DNA from: Mucor racemosus
Lineage: Eukaryota; Mucoromycota; Mucoromycetes; Mucorales; Mucoraceae
Direction of reading: 5' to 3'
Length of the DNA: 64,000 nucleotides
Assembly: GCA_027405735.1 (NCBI GenBank)
Contig: JAPEHQ010000016.1
Span: forward strand, 124,001-188,000
Part shown: positions 21,979 through 34,139 of the stretch, piece after piece
Numbering within the stretch: the stretch's first letter is position 1
Layout: the number at the start of each line of letters is the position of its first letter
Made by a program: the position numbers and the translations under genes
Notes under the pieces: generated by a model
What the model saw: only the letters and a program-made list of their open reading frames with translations
What the model was told of the DNA's origin: nothing
The model's database searches: none

Positions 21979-23251
21979 CTGTGTAGTATTAAGGAACCTT
22001 GTGGAGAAAAGAGTTATATAAAAATGAAAGACAGAAAAAGCCGGGGTTCTATACCACAAATGGCTGCTGGCTGGCTGGCTGGCTGTGACATTCACTGGTC
22101 GAGATGCTTGATTTATTTGCTTTTCAAGAGTGAATCAAGGAACAATTTGCACGAAATTTCTTGATATTTAGTTGATTAAACAACTCTAGCAACTTGCGAA
22201 ATTATTTAATATAGTGTAGGGTGTAAAACAACGTAGATAAATACTAGAAAGCTGTCAAGGCTGCTATATGAGACATTCTGTCCTCTTGAAAAAAAAAAAA
22301 AAAAAAAGCTTTCTGAAACTATGAAAATAAGACTTTTTTGTAAATTTAAAAATAAAAGAGTAAAATAGACATCTTGTTAAAGAGTTTGAAATTTAATTTC
22401 ATGTAATTACTACCTCCTAAGGAATTGCAAAAATCATGTAAAGTCTGATGCATGCCTGTTTCGAGGCATAAAAAATAAGTCTAGCGGACAATAAAATCGT
22501 TGATTTTTTTTTGTTTAATTTTGATCATTCCGGACATCTTCCTGAACATTTTCGAATCTGGGCACACAAAATTATAATGCAACTGCCCAGCCTTTTCTAA
22601 GCTTACCGAGGCAGAATCTTATGCTGGTTTTGATGAAAATGGTTTAAAATGGATATCTATATTTTCTCGCGAGATTCACTCGAAAAATGCAAATTCAGTT
22701 TTTTGGAGATAAGTCGATTTTTTGTATAACGAATACAAAATTTTATGTTTTCAGATGAACGAGCGTAGTCATACGAACATTTTGTATTAATATTTATATT
22801 ATAAAAAATCGTCGTTTTTGAGGTCAAAATTAGTATTTTCTGATTTTTGAAATTTTCCATGAGGTATACCTCATAGAAAATTAATAAAATTTCATGATTT
22901 TTCGAGTTCGCCAAAAATTGCAGAAAACCATTCTAACATATGCTTTATGATGAGAAATGGTGATCTGGCTTGGTTTTAAGCTCGAAAAATGATTTTTGGA
23001 TGCACAAACAACCTTTGAAAAATGGAATTTTGAGCATCAAATAGCACATTTCAGCACTATTTATTGCGATTTCTGTTTTGTTTCTGAACTGTATTGATTT
23101 CAAACTGTAAGTTTCGTTTAGATTGAACAGTAGTAAAGTGATTGATAAACACTGAAAATCATATTTAACTGTGACTAGTGCCGCCTCTTTAATGAAAAAA
23201 GTACATGTCCCGTTTTGGTAAAATCAAAAAGCTCTTCTCTTACAAGTAACC
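21979..23251. other. Divergent intergenic region between MEF2 and MRM1
   Basis: 1.27 kb that must contain promoters of both mitochondrial genes. A four-unit GGCT run lies near 22068-22083, just upstream of the MEF2 start. Between about 22440 and 23050 the sequence has the style of the dispersed noncoding repeats seen elsewhere (GAGCGTAG near 22762), but no clear copy of R1 or R2. Confidence 0.4.
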
Positions 23252-24373
23252 ATGTCAACTGCAACAATTCGCATAGCAAATAGTTATAAATTAGCGGCCC
23301 GTAGCTTCTCCTCTGTCGGATATCGCAAGCCATACAACAGCAATATAAATACAAAACCCTATTCATATGAGTCAACAAGTAATCCTTGGGATCATGTATA
23401 TGGAGTTTCTAGCGTTTTATCTGCTTTGAAAGCTAAAAAAAGACAAACATTGGATACAATTTACATTCAAGAAACCGACGAAAAGAAAACTACACAAAAA
23501 AAGGATACTTCTCTGATATCTGAAGTTCTTAGTTTAGCTAAAGCTGCTAATGTATACACAATTGCCGTTGACAAGGGACGATTAAATAATATGACGGATA
23601 GTAAACCTCATCAGGTAAATATTCTATATTTTTGACAGGTTTCACATACTAAAAACCATTAGGGAGTGGTATTGAAAGCTTCACCAAGAAACCCTATTGA
23701 AATAAGTGTATTATCGCAGTTGAATGATGATGGGTATGAAGCGTTGCCTAGAATCAATAAAAGAGGGAGCGAACAAGATAGAGAAAATAAGGAAACATCT
23801 TCAAGCATAAAATTCAAGACACCTAAATCTCGTATGCCATTCTGGATTGCTTTAGATGAAGTGCAAGATCCCCAAGTAAGATTCTTTATCCTATAATTGA
23901 ACATATTGTATTTAGACTAAATAAATTACCCTTAGAATCTTGGGTCTATTATGAGATCTGCTTATTTCTTTGGTGTGGATGGAGTTTTATTATGCAGCAA
24001 AAACAGTGCCCCTTTGAGTCCTGCTGTTTCCAAAGTTAGCTCTGGTGCTATAGAAATGATGGACATTTATTCAACACCCAATCTTGTAAAATTCTTGAAA
24101 GAATCTCATGCAAATGGATGGGAGATTATTGGAGCAGCTGGTGATGCTAACCCTTCCATGGATTTATCCCAATTCAGAGAATCTTGTCAAAGGCCTGTTG
24201 TGTTGGTCCTTGGAAATGAAGGTACAGGCCTTCGCACAAATGTTAAGAACGGCTGTAATGCCTTTGTTAGTATCCCTAGTGCCATTGGAGATGAATCGTT
24301 TAATGGTTCTGTAGATAGTTTGAATGTTGGTGTAGCAGCAGGTGTATTAATTTCATCTGCGTTGTTTAAATAA
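23252..24373 (+). CDS. MRM1: Mitochondrial 21S rRNA 2'-O-ribose methyltransferase, SpoU/TrmH family
   Basis: Three exons: 23252-23614, 23663-23875, 23936-24373 (337 aa). Mrm1 methylates a conserved guanosine in the peptidyl-transferase region of the mitochondrial large rRNA using S-adenosylmethionine. The N terminus is basic, hydroxylated and acid-free (mitochondrial targeting). NPWDHVYGVSSVLSAL is the substrate-binding N domain start. The three SpoU motifs are DEVQDPQNLGSIMRSA (about 186-201, split by the second intron after DPQ), LVLGNEGTGL (282-291) and SLNVGVAAGVLI near the C terminus; together they form the trefoil-knot cofactor site. It is divergently arranged with MEF2, another mitochondrial-ribosome factor. 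Confidence 0.93.
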
Positions 24374-25248
24374 ATTTTGGCGTTTAGTTTTTTTTTTGTC
24401 GTTTTCGAGTGCCTCAAAAACTCACTTGCTTATATAGCCTACTCTAAAATGAAATGTCTTTTTGGGATATTTATAATTTGAGGTAACTGTGCCTGGAATT
24501 TAGGCTTACTCGGCTCGGTTTTTATAGAGAGTGAGATGCTTTCTGGTTTTAGCAGGTATATGAAACAGTAGGGTACCAGCTACTGATTTTTGTAATTTTT
24601 TCTATGCACAATGCACAATAGCTCATCGAAGCTGATATCTGGGATATTTGTAGAGGTGCTTATTCATACCTCTACGACCATGTAGAGTTGCAGCTCACTT
24701 GGATCAGTATTATTAAGATTGTATTTTTATTGTTTTCATCAATACAAGTGTGCAGCAAACTATATGAGTACTTTAGCGATAATTTTCTTTACACATAATA
24801 GGCAGTGGAGGTAGTTCTATGTTCTATGAGACCATTTTGTCAAAGATATGTACCAAAATCATTGCAACATACTATCATGTAAAATTCGAAATTACTAGGA
24901 TCAAAATTCATTGAGACAGAGTTTTCTATTGTCGGGTTTCTACGATGGTAAAAAAAGTAAGTTTCAGTTAATTTTCAGACAGATTTCGAATTGTTCTGAA
25001 ATAAAAGGGTTGATGCTAAAATATAAGTGAATTGGCTTAAGGTTGACCTAAAATTGGCTGTAGAATATAAAAACCAAGAATTAAAGTGGTAATTTTTTGA
25101 ACTCACAAGATATATCCAGATAAAAGCTACTCTATCGTTTTTTTTTCAGCGAAAAATATTAATTTTTTGTCGAGATAACCAAAATAATAGCTTGCATTAC
25201 AGCTTGAAGTCTATGACAACTGAGTTCCAAATTTTATTTAACAAATCG
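24374..25248. other. Intergenic, no gene recognised
   Basis: AT-rich sequence after MRM1 leading into the R2 repeat. Only short frames are present and none has family features. Confidence 0.45.
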
Positions 25249-26268
25249 ACCAGAAAATGATCAAAAAAACAAAATTATTTAAATTGCTCATGAACTGCAA
25301 AGTAAGTTGAACTAGCGTACTAAATGGTTTTTGTACAGTTTCAAATTCTGCATCCATCTAAACAAAATTTAGACAAATGGTTTACATTAAATTCTTTGTA
25401 AAATGCCATTGAAATTTTGAAGATTTTTTGATGATACACATAGCTTTTTATAAGTATAATCAAAATATAAGTAATGGAAATAATGCACAGCAAAATTATC
25501 TATTGATTGAGCTATTGCTGAACCTTTTATCTAGATTTTTCGTAGAGAAAACAAGATTTTTGTCAATTTTTTTTTCAAATTCAGAATTTGGGATGAGGGT
25601 ATACAAGGGGAAAAATTGAAGCTAGAAGCAAAGCAGCAAAGGTATCTCTTTGTACACATTTTTGAGGATATCTCCACGAAAAATCAATATTTTTAAAAAA
25701 ACTAAATTGAGTCCAAGAGAGCTCAGCAAGGTCAATGACATGAATGTAAAAAAAATGTTGCTCAATTTAATCAATATTTTGAAACCTATTATAGAAATGC
25801 CAAAAAAAAAGAAAAAAAATAAAAGTGCTCAGAATTTTTTTGTATTAAAATATGTTATAGAGCACTCTAAAATAAGTAACTTTTATTATTAAAAAGTGTT
25901 AGTATAGCTTAATTTTTTTCTGGAGATATGAAGCCTCAAAGTTTTCAATCCTTTAGCAGTGAAATACGCGTAAAAAATCTGAAACATTAACATTGAAAAA
26001 TTAATACCAGCTGCAAAAAATAGGATATTTCTGGATACTCGTTTTTGGATTAATGTTGAACATCTCAGGTACATTGGAATATAAATTTTTCTTGGTGTTA
26101 TTTAATAAATAAAAAAGTAGAGCAGGGATGAAAAGTGGGACCCAGTTTTCAAGGAAAAAGCGGCGAATTTTACACGTTTTTGAGTCCTTCGTGAGATATA
26201 AAATAAATTGAGGAACTGGCAGCATAATACGACCAATTTGTATCGGTTTAGCAGTATCTAAGGTATCC
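25249..26268. repeat. R2 repeat, copy a
   Basis: About 1.0 kb that is repeated in the same orientation at about 53661-54675. Shared blocks include TGAACTGCAAA followed by TAGCG, TTGGGATGAGGGTATACAAG, GAATGTAAAAAAAATG and AAAAAGTGTTAGT. Both copies hold short frames on both strands that align, but with the spread of changes expected of neutral divergence. No terminal repeats or recognised protein. Confidence 0.75.
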
Positions 26269-26443
26269 ACCATTACAATGGGAGCTCAATTAAATCTATA
26301 TTCATTGAGGGCGAGTCTGTTCACTGATCTTAGTAGGTGTGAATAGTATTTGAATATGTCAATGATAAAAATAATAAAAACTTGATTTTTTATTTGAATA
26401 AAAATAATACAGCATAAGGGAATAATATTTAATAATAGTTGAT

Positions 26444-27185
26444 TTAACTTTTAACTTCATCGGTTGAACCAGTAGTTCTAGAAGGAACACGAGCAGTAAT
26501 TGCTTCATCGATTGTATCCATACTTCGAACACTTCTCCAATCTGCCAATGTAGAGACAACAGAGATTCGATTCTTCCATTTATCAAAATTCTTTTGCTTG
26601 TAATTTAATTCATCTTCATCTTCATCAATAACATCATCCAACAGCCAATCTTGTTGGTGATTATGCATCATTGAGGGGTTAAGAATATTTTGACCTGGAT
26701 CAATCATCATCATTTCACGTTGTTCCTGGTATCTTACGAATCCAATCTCGTTGTAATTTGTTGCATGACGAACTAGAATCACTGCAGCCAATTCTTTACA
26801 GAATTCTTGTAATACAATGTATGAATTAACAAAATTAGATAATTTGGCATATGGATTTGTGATAGTAACAGGTGTTGCATTTGAACGCTGAGAATTTTGA
26901 AAGAATGCAGCAGACGGAGAACTAGGCCCGTTGGGTGATAAGCCTGCACCTCCAGCGCCAATGCCCATATCTCTTGTAATCCTTAATGGTAATAATCCTG
27001 CTGATTTTGTTGCAACTGGAGATGATGGACTACGTGGAGAAGAAGGCATTAATGTCGAATTAGAGCCCTTGTTAAACACAAGTTTTGTTAAATTGGGGTG
27101 ATTTCGGGACATATTTTCGCTTGTGCGAGGTGAAGCTATGGTATGATTGTTTTGATGTTGATGTTGTTGATGTTGTTGTTGCTGT

Positions 27186-27217
<32 letters not shown>

Positions 27218-30200
27218 TTGTTGTTGGTGATGATTCATACTTAAATAAAGGTTATCTCTTCTTGTTTGTGAACGCTGTTGTTGTTCAGTAACATGAGATC
27301 CAATTGTTTGTGGTTGAGGAATACCATTTCCACCAGGTAAAATACCTCTTTTTTTAGCTATTGAAATTCGAGTTTCAAAATTAGGTACTAATTGAGCTCT
27401 CTTTAATGCTTCAAATGTAACTTGTTCTAGTAAAGCATATAAACTACGGCGATTACTCTTGGCGCTGGGTAATGCCCAAACTCCTCCATACAATGCTCCA
27501 TCAACACCTACACGTACAGCACGCCAATCGCAAATAACGCCATCCATACGTTTATCAACAACACCTGCAATCTTTTGTAAAATACTAGTTACTAAAAGAT
27601 TTTGTTCCATTGGCAACTCCAACATACGATGGAATTGATCAAATATACGGCTAAGGAATAATCCTTCATACGATTCCAACTTTTTGGATGTGTTTGTAGT
27701 AGTCGTGCTAGTAATGCTTGCTTCATCTGCAGCAACTTCAGTACCTGCAGTTGCTTCGGTTGGAGCATCTTTATTGATGGGCCTTGAAGGACGTCCATGT
27801 CTATCTTCTGCTTCACGTTCAAAATCTCTGCGTGTTTTGACAGGAGGATATGGTGTATGCCAAAAGTTTTTAGCTAATAAAGCATAATGAAATCTTTCTT
27901 GTGCTTCGTGGAAATAATCATCATAGCTATTTCCAGGAACAACTGCATAAGGGTTTATATCCATATCGTTTTGTTGATGTTGTTGATGTTGTTGTCCACC
28001 AACAGTTGATGCGAATGAGTCTGATGGGATTACAGATGACAATGGTGGTGTTTTCATCCTTTCTAATTCATCTTCCAAAGGTAGTAAAGATAGCACTCTG
28101 AACCAAATCAAAATATATATGTTTAATAACAGTTTAAACGCGATTATTTCACATTCTATATATTACCTCTCTACAAGCCAACGCACCTTTTCTGTTTTGA
28201 TATCTTTCTTGGCTACAACATCTTTTTCGCCTACAGCAAGATCATCTACCTTGGGATCTTCTACAGTTGTTACACTTACTCGATCATCAACAATTTTAGA
28301 TCCTAATGAAGATGTATCCGTTACATCTCGCGTTTCATCTTCAATATATTCACCATCTGGTGAAATATCAAGATAATTGCGTAACACTAGATTATAAATT
28401 GCAAACTGATTGTAAGTTTCCATGATGGTATCGAATAAACGCAATGATGCTAATGCAAGTTCATGGTTTTCTGCATCAATTCGATTAATTAAAAGTAATC
28501 GCAATGTTAGTCCTTCATCTGCATCCATAGAGTTTCGATTTGCGTTTTCAGCTGAATTTTGTTCATCTGATATCTTTGTATCATCATCGCTTGTTGTCTG
28601 AACAGACATTGATTCATCATCTCGATCATCATCAATAAGATCTTGAATTGGAATGTAGGTTTTGACTTCAGGTTCAATATCTTTACCAATACCACTATCT
28701 TCACCTAGCAAAACTACCAAAAACACATGCAATAAACGCTGATCTGTCAAAGAACGAATCATTTCTGTAGTATAAGCTATTGCTGCAGTTGCAGTTTCTG
28801 CAGAAGGAGAACTCAAAGCTGTGCAGATAACAGGATGCCAAAAACTAGTTGTCAATTGAGCCATCAATGCTGTCATTAGTCTTTTCTCTGCTACTCGAGC
28901 AACATCATTCAAATATTCCCAAAAACTATAAAAGTCATCAATTACTCGTTCTCCATCGTGAGTAGAGTCCAATGTACGAACAAAATTGATATCAAAAGGG
29001 CTTCTCTTTCTACGCTTCTTTTTAAAACTGCTTTGTGCATTGACTGTAATAATAAGGCTATTATTAGTAATCATTGCTGGTATAGAGAATCTGATGTGTC
29101 TTCTGGATGGTCTGACAGATTGAATTCGATTATTACTGGAGATGGTAAATGCGCCTGCATTTTTTGGTAAATGAGCAAAAAAGAGGGCCAACCTTTCAGC
29201 CTGAAATTGAGCAAAAGTAAATATAGAGTTATTTCATCATTGACAAAATAGTTTTTACCATCACTTCACAAAGATTAGAATATTCTACAATATAGCATAC
29301 ATATTCAGGATCGTCTTCTAACAATCTTAAAGCGAATAATATAGCCTCCCTTGCAATTTCACCTGTTTCACCTGGCATATTCATGAAATCCAAGAGATAT
29401 TGAAACATATCAAAACGAGGCTACATTGAAACTATGAATTTAATGTAGCTCCTTTATGCTTGCAAAAATATATAAACTTACAGTCAAGAATACATCCCAA
29501 GCAATTTTCTCCTCCACGCTTTCTCTACGTCTATGTAGAGTTTTACCATCTTTAGAGCATCTCCAAACATTTTCACCTCTTGATCTACACCAACCCCTTT
29601 CAAAGAATAAATCCATTAATGCTGCATTTGCTCCTTTAAAATGAGAAAAAATGCCATGCATTAATTTCACAAGCTCTAATGATAATTCAGATATAGCAAG
29701 CAATCTTTCTTCTGAACAAGGCTCAATTTCACTTGCTAGTTCTTCGTAATGGCGATTAATTAAACGATGTGATGAACTGATTAGCTTTTGAAGCGGCACA
29801 TGAACAGCTCTTTCAGGTAAAAGTTGGGCATGAACATTGGTAACTAGGCTACAAAAAAACCTTAAACAATGGACTCGCATACCATAAGGTGTCTAATACA
29901 AGTTAGTTTATAGGTAATTGCTGCAATTCCTTTATTTCTTTCTTTTTTTTTTCTTTTTAGGTTTCTTACATCTACTTTAGCAAATTCAGCTAATTCTTCT
30001 AATACGCGCTTTTGTAATAAATATTCTAAACAAGGTCCAGTTTCTAAACTTCCACTTGCTCTATGATGTTCAACTTCTTCTGCTTGAATCAATTTTACAA
30101 TATTTTGTAAACTGCATGGAATAGGTGTGAGATCAACAGCATCTTTCAAGGGATCTATTATGAAAAAAAAAAAGTTGATTTAGTTGTTTATAACCAAAAT

Positions 30201-30337
30201 ACATTGAAAATCTCTCCAAGTTTACCGGCAGCAGTTTCATAATACTTTTGAATATTTGTCCAAGCTTCTGCTAGTAACTCTAGCTTTGTTTTAGCCACAT
30301 TTCTTCCAGAAAGAAACTTGGAAAGAAACATGGACAT
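26444..30337 (-). CDS. FHIP/FAM160 (RAI16-like) protein, FTS-Hook-FHIP complex subunit
   Basis: Six exons: 30226-30337, 29970-30154, 29482-29892, 29259-29420, 28167-29200, 26444-28097 (1,185 aa). FHIP proteins join Hook and FTS and tie early endosomes or other cargo to dynein; Aspergillus FhipA does this in hyphae. Family features in the N-terminal half: CLEYLLQKRVLEELAEFAKV, then GMRVHCLRFFCSLV, later LLDFMNMPGETGEIAREAIL and VCYIVEYSNLCEVMAERLA, in the usual order. The C-terminal third is low complexity with about 19 consecutive Gln (near 27190-27228) and Ser/Pro-rich stretches, then LQEFCKELAAVILVRH near 27.8% from the end. Long acidic inserts make it larger than animal homologues. Family assignment is from recalled pattern, good in the N-terminal half. 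Confidence 0.82.
27160..27235. repeat. CAG/CAA microsatellite coding poly-Gln
   Basis: Inside the last exon of the FHIP gene; codes about 19 Gln, then mixed Gln/His. The mixed CAG/CAA array suggests some age but length variation is likely. Confidence 0.85.
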
Positions 30338-31149
30338 GTTTGATTATTTAGTAATAAAACTGTTGAAAAAACAATAACAAAAGAAAAAGATTAATAGGTA
30401 AGTTTAAATTGTAATTAGTTACCCAAATAGAATTGAGGGGTAATTTATTAATTGAATGGCCTTTTTCACATAATTAATTGTCGCACTAAAAATCGAGCTT
30501 TTTTTTTTATAGGAGCTCACAAGATATGAGAAAAAATTATAATTAAAAACCTATTTTTTGAGGAAAAAAAAATTCAAGCGTGAAATAGACATACCAAGGT
30601 ATGCTCTCAGTTATAGAAGATTAGTTTAACCTTTGTTTTTTGTTGTGAAAAAACTCTTTGAAAGTGTGATTTCGCATTTTATCGATTTTTTGTCTGGCAC
30701 AAATTATTGTGACACTATTTTGAGTAAAGGTATATAAATGAATGTGGCTGACAAACACAAGAAGAATGGGCTTTGATCTATATATGCTCATGTATGAGTG
30801 TGTGAATGTATTATCAGCAAATGCATCGATAAAAAGATATCACTTGAACAAGATATGTGATGATTTTAATTGGTTATGGATATATTTATACATATAAATT
30901 GAGGGGGGTTTTTTTTGTATATCGAAAGAAGGGAGGATGAATAATATAGAGAGAGAAGAAGGGGGGCGGGTGGAACTGTACTTTTCTACAAATTAGAATT
31001 ATAGATCATATTATTATTTTAGATATGCATAATATCCAATATCATGTTACAATCAAATAAAAACTATTATCTTTTTTTCTTTTTTTCCTTTATATCTTTA
31101 CTCTCTTTCTTTAGTATAAATCAAATTGTTGTACAATACCAGAATTATT
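30338..31149. other. Divergent promoter region, FHIP gene and coiled-coil gene
   Basis: 812 bp between two divergent starts. It contains G-rich stretches on the plus strand near 30901-30907 and 30959-30973 (GGGGGGCGGG), unusual in this AT-rich DNA and possible binding sites for C2H2 zinc-finger regulators. That role is inference. Confidence 0.4.
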
Positions 31150-32322
31150 ATGGAAGACCCTTTGATAAGGTTAGTCCTTTTTCATTATTTACCATAATTG
31201 AACTATCTTTTGCTACACAAAATATTTAAAATACTGACACTTGTGTAATTTTCTTATTCTTTTATAGAAGACATACATTACCAACAACCTCATTTGTTGA
31301 TCCAGCGATTGTTAGATTTATTGAAAAATCACCATCTTCATCCTCTTCTTCAGTGTTTTTAAATCATATACCACAACAAAGTCAAGAAGAAGAAGAAGAA
31401 GAAGAAAAAAATGATGATGATGATGATGATGAAGATAGCATCATATCATCATCTATAGCTTCATCATCTTTTATGCAGCATCAAGTAAGTATATACATAT
31501 ATCATATACAAATATTACACATGTACATTTTAATTAAAATTTGTTGTAATAAAGAAGCTTTCTCCCCCTCAACCAACAGCCTCTACATCTTTAGATCATT
31601 TATGGTCTAAACAAGAAAAATATGATAATTTAGAATTAAGATTATTTGCTTTGGAAGAGTCTGAAAAACGGTTTGAACATCGGCTACAAGTATTGGAGAA
31701 AAACAAAAATAATATACTACTGCAACAGCAACCAATGAAACCAGATCAACAAGGACAAGAAATCATGCAGCAGCAGCAGCAAAATGATTTAGTTAATGCA
31801 CATGATTCTATCGATGATGGCAACTACATGGATTTATATCATTCGTTATTAGAGAAATACAATTTGCTTCAAATTGAATCTAAAGAAAAAGAAATATACT
31901 ATAAACAAAGAATACAGGAATTAACTAATAATCAAGAACAACAACCGCAACAACAGCAAGAAGAAGAAGAAAAACAAGAAGAAGAAGAAGAAGAAGAAGA
32001 GATTAAACATGTAGAAGATAATAAAGAAGCTTATAGAGAAGAAGACGGATATCTTATTTTCGACACTACAAGTATGAATGGTGAAATAACACATTGTAGA
32101 GTTAAAATACCAACAACACAAACATACTATAACAAGCAAGATCCATCTTCTTTTTTTGTTTCTCCCCCTGCTACAAGAGTAGGCTCTCCTCAATACCATA
32201 ATCCCCTTCCTTCATCTCAACAACATTATCATCATCACCATCACCACCATCATATTACATCCCCAAAAAAGGGTTTAAATCCGAATGCTCCAGAATGGAA
32301 AAAAAGAAGTTATTATCAATAA
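31150..32322 (+). CDS. Unknown low-complexity coiled-coil protein with a C-terminal PAM2w-like motif
   Basis: Three exons: 31150-31169, 31268-31484, about 31555-32322 (334 aa). The first exon is only 20 nt and brings the start MEDPLIR into frame. The third-exon acceptor is ambiguous (31554 or 31557); a stronger-looking polypyrimidine acceptor at 31581 would break the frame. Features: a short conserved-looking N terminus, Ser and Glu/Asp runs, a coiled coil (LELRLFALEESEKRFEHRLQ onward), Gln/Glu repeats, then a less repetitive block EDGYLIFDTTSMNGEITHCR, a His run, and a final GLNPNAPEWKK. The last matches the PAM2 consensus (L-N-P-N-A-x-x-[FW]) that binds the MLLE domain of poly(A)-binding protein, with Trp as in LARP4. 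Function otherwise unknown. Confidence 0.7.
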
Positions 32323-32621
32323 GTTTTAAAGGGAAAAAGAAATGTTTGTAAATACAATGATAATAAAACAAGGGATTTCTCCCATCTACATTGCATGTAT
32401 CGAGACCATTCTATACATTTCATCTAGAATACTCCAATTGACATTTGTTCCTTGCCCTACCTTTTTTTCGTCATTTTATATCGAAATCTCAGGATTAAAA
32501 AAGCGATTTTTATTATGTATATTTGTATAGTAAGCAGCAAAAAAAAAAGATCCACAAAGTGCGTATTAAATGAATAGAAACGGATTTACTAAAATTGGGT
32601 AATCGGTCCGTTAAGTCCGTA

Positions 32622-33278
32622 TTATTCAAGACCAGTCTTTTCACCTTGGCCATTAATCACCGTTTCGAAATCTAATGTATCGTAATTATCAGGGTCTAGT
32701 GACGAAGAAGAAGCAGGTTCGTATTGTTGATAATATATATGGACGAAAAAGTTGGCTTCAAGTAGATAAAATTCAACTTCTTGATCTGTTTGTTGCATCA
32801 GCAAATGTGGCCAAATGTCAAAGCATTCTTTTTCTAATGTTAATTCTACTACATTTCTTTGAAAAGAGGAATTGGTATTTTCGTAAGTTTTATTTATATC
32901 GACCATTTGTTCAACATCACACTAGATTGATTGTATTTATTAATATTTTATAAATGATTACATATATCTCATATATTACCTGCTGAAGATAAATGCTACC
33001 ATATAGTGGTAAAGTAACAGACTTTGATCTACTTGAAAGTTTCAGATATCTTTCGGTCAGAATGATTCGTACATGATTCTAATAGCAATAGTAATCTAAT
33101 TAGCTTATATATAATGTATAAATCACATGAAGCAACTTACGACATTGATTTTTAATGTAATTGAATTCATCGTTTGTTTCCAAATTATGGTCGAGGGTAT
33201 ATCATTTGAGCATGAAGAAATGCTATAATTGCTACTTGTACTGCTGCTACTATTTGTAGGACTTGAATCTACCAACAT
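32622..33278 (-). CDS. Small CS-domain (p23-like) protein
   Basis: Three exons: 33141-33278, 32980-33078, 32622-32921 (178 aa). After a Ser-rich start the middle follows the CS/p23 beta-sandwich pattern: IWKQTMNSITLKINV, then ERYLKLS, PLYGSIYLQQ, NVVELTLEKE and the closing WPHLL. CS domains bind HSP90 or act as its co-chaperones (p23, Sgt1, NudC, DYX1C1/DNAAF4). The residues that separate these groups are not clear here. The C-terminal 45 residues are acidic. It is convergent with the coiled-coil gene, whose stop is 300 bp away. I am fairly sure of the fold and not of the subfamily. Confidence 0.7.
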
Positions 33279-33769
33279 TTTAAAGAATTTTTCGACTGAA
33301 TAAATAAAGATTTAATGCAAAAAAGAAAACAGAAATAAATATATACAATAAATAAAAAGCAAAATATATTATAAAATGTAAAAGAGAAAGAGAAAACTAA
33401 AGGTTTTTCGAAAGATGAAAATTATATATGTATTTATACCATTTTTTAAAAAGGGATCATTTGTTGGCTCCAGGTACAACAGAAATAAATTTCATTTGTT
33501 TCGGCCCGTATGAGGAGTTGATACCCTTTTCAAGAAAGTGTTACATGGTTGCATTCCACTCGCCCGTTTCGGCTTAAAATCATTTTTTTGGCTATAAGCA
33601 TGTCAAATGGAGATCGAAGCATAATTAAGGCAATCTTGGTAAACACTACATGCTATGATCTGCGTAGCATGATATGAACGTGGACGCATTTTTATTGCTT
33701 AAAAAGAATTCATTTTAGCGGAAATCACCGAGAAAATTGCTAACCCATGATATTTTTAGATGAAAGAAT

Positions 33770-33813
<44 letters not shown>

Positions 33814-34139
33814 ATAAACAACAGAAAAATAAAACATGATAAGAAAGAAAAGTATCTAGTAGTTATTTTTACTATGAGCTGATAGAAAAAAGTATCTTTA
33901 GGGTTATAAAAAAATTCTGGACATTCTTCATAGTGCACAAAATATGAAAAAGAAAAGCTAATTATCATTATTCTTGCTTGATTTGTCATAGCATTTTTTT
34001 GTATTTATTTAAATTATGGAAGTATGTGTGCAATAAGATGTTGAGTATATAAAGTTTATATTGATTTTGAGAGAAAGGTATGTCTTTTTCTTGGGGCAAT
34101 TTTTTTTTTATCGTAAGAGTATCATTTGTATATAGCAAT
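33279..34139. other. Intergenic, includes a 32-base oligo-T
   Basis: Upstream of the CS-domain gene and downstream of topoisomerase I. It contains an uninterrupted T run at about 33777-33809 and two related GTTTCGGC motifs (near 33500 and 33566). No gene seen. Confidence 0.45.

Noticed and set aside
31558..31581. Strong-looking acceptor CCAACAG at 31581 in the coiled-coil gene
   Set aside because: Splicing there gives an immediate stop, while the acceptor before AAGCTT keeps the long open frame.
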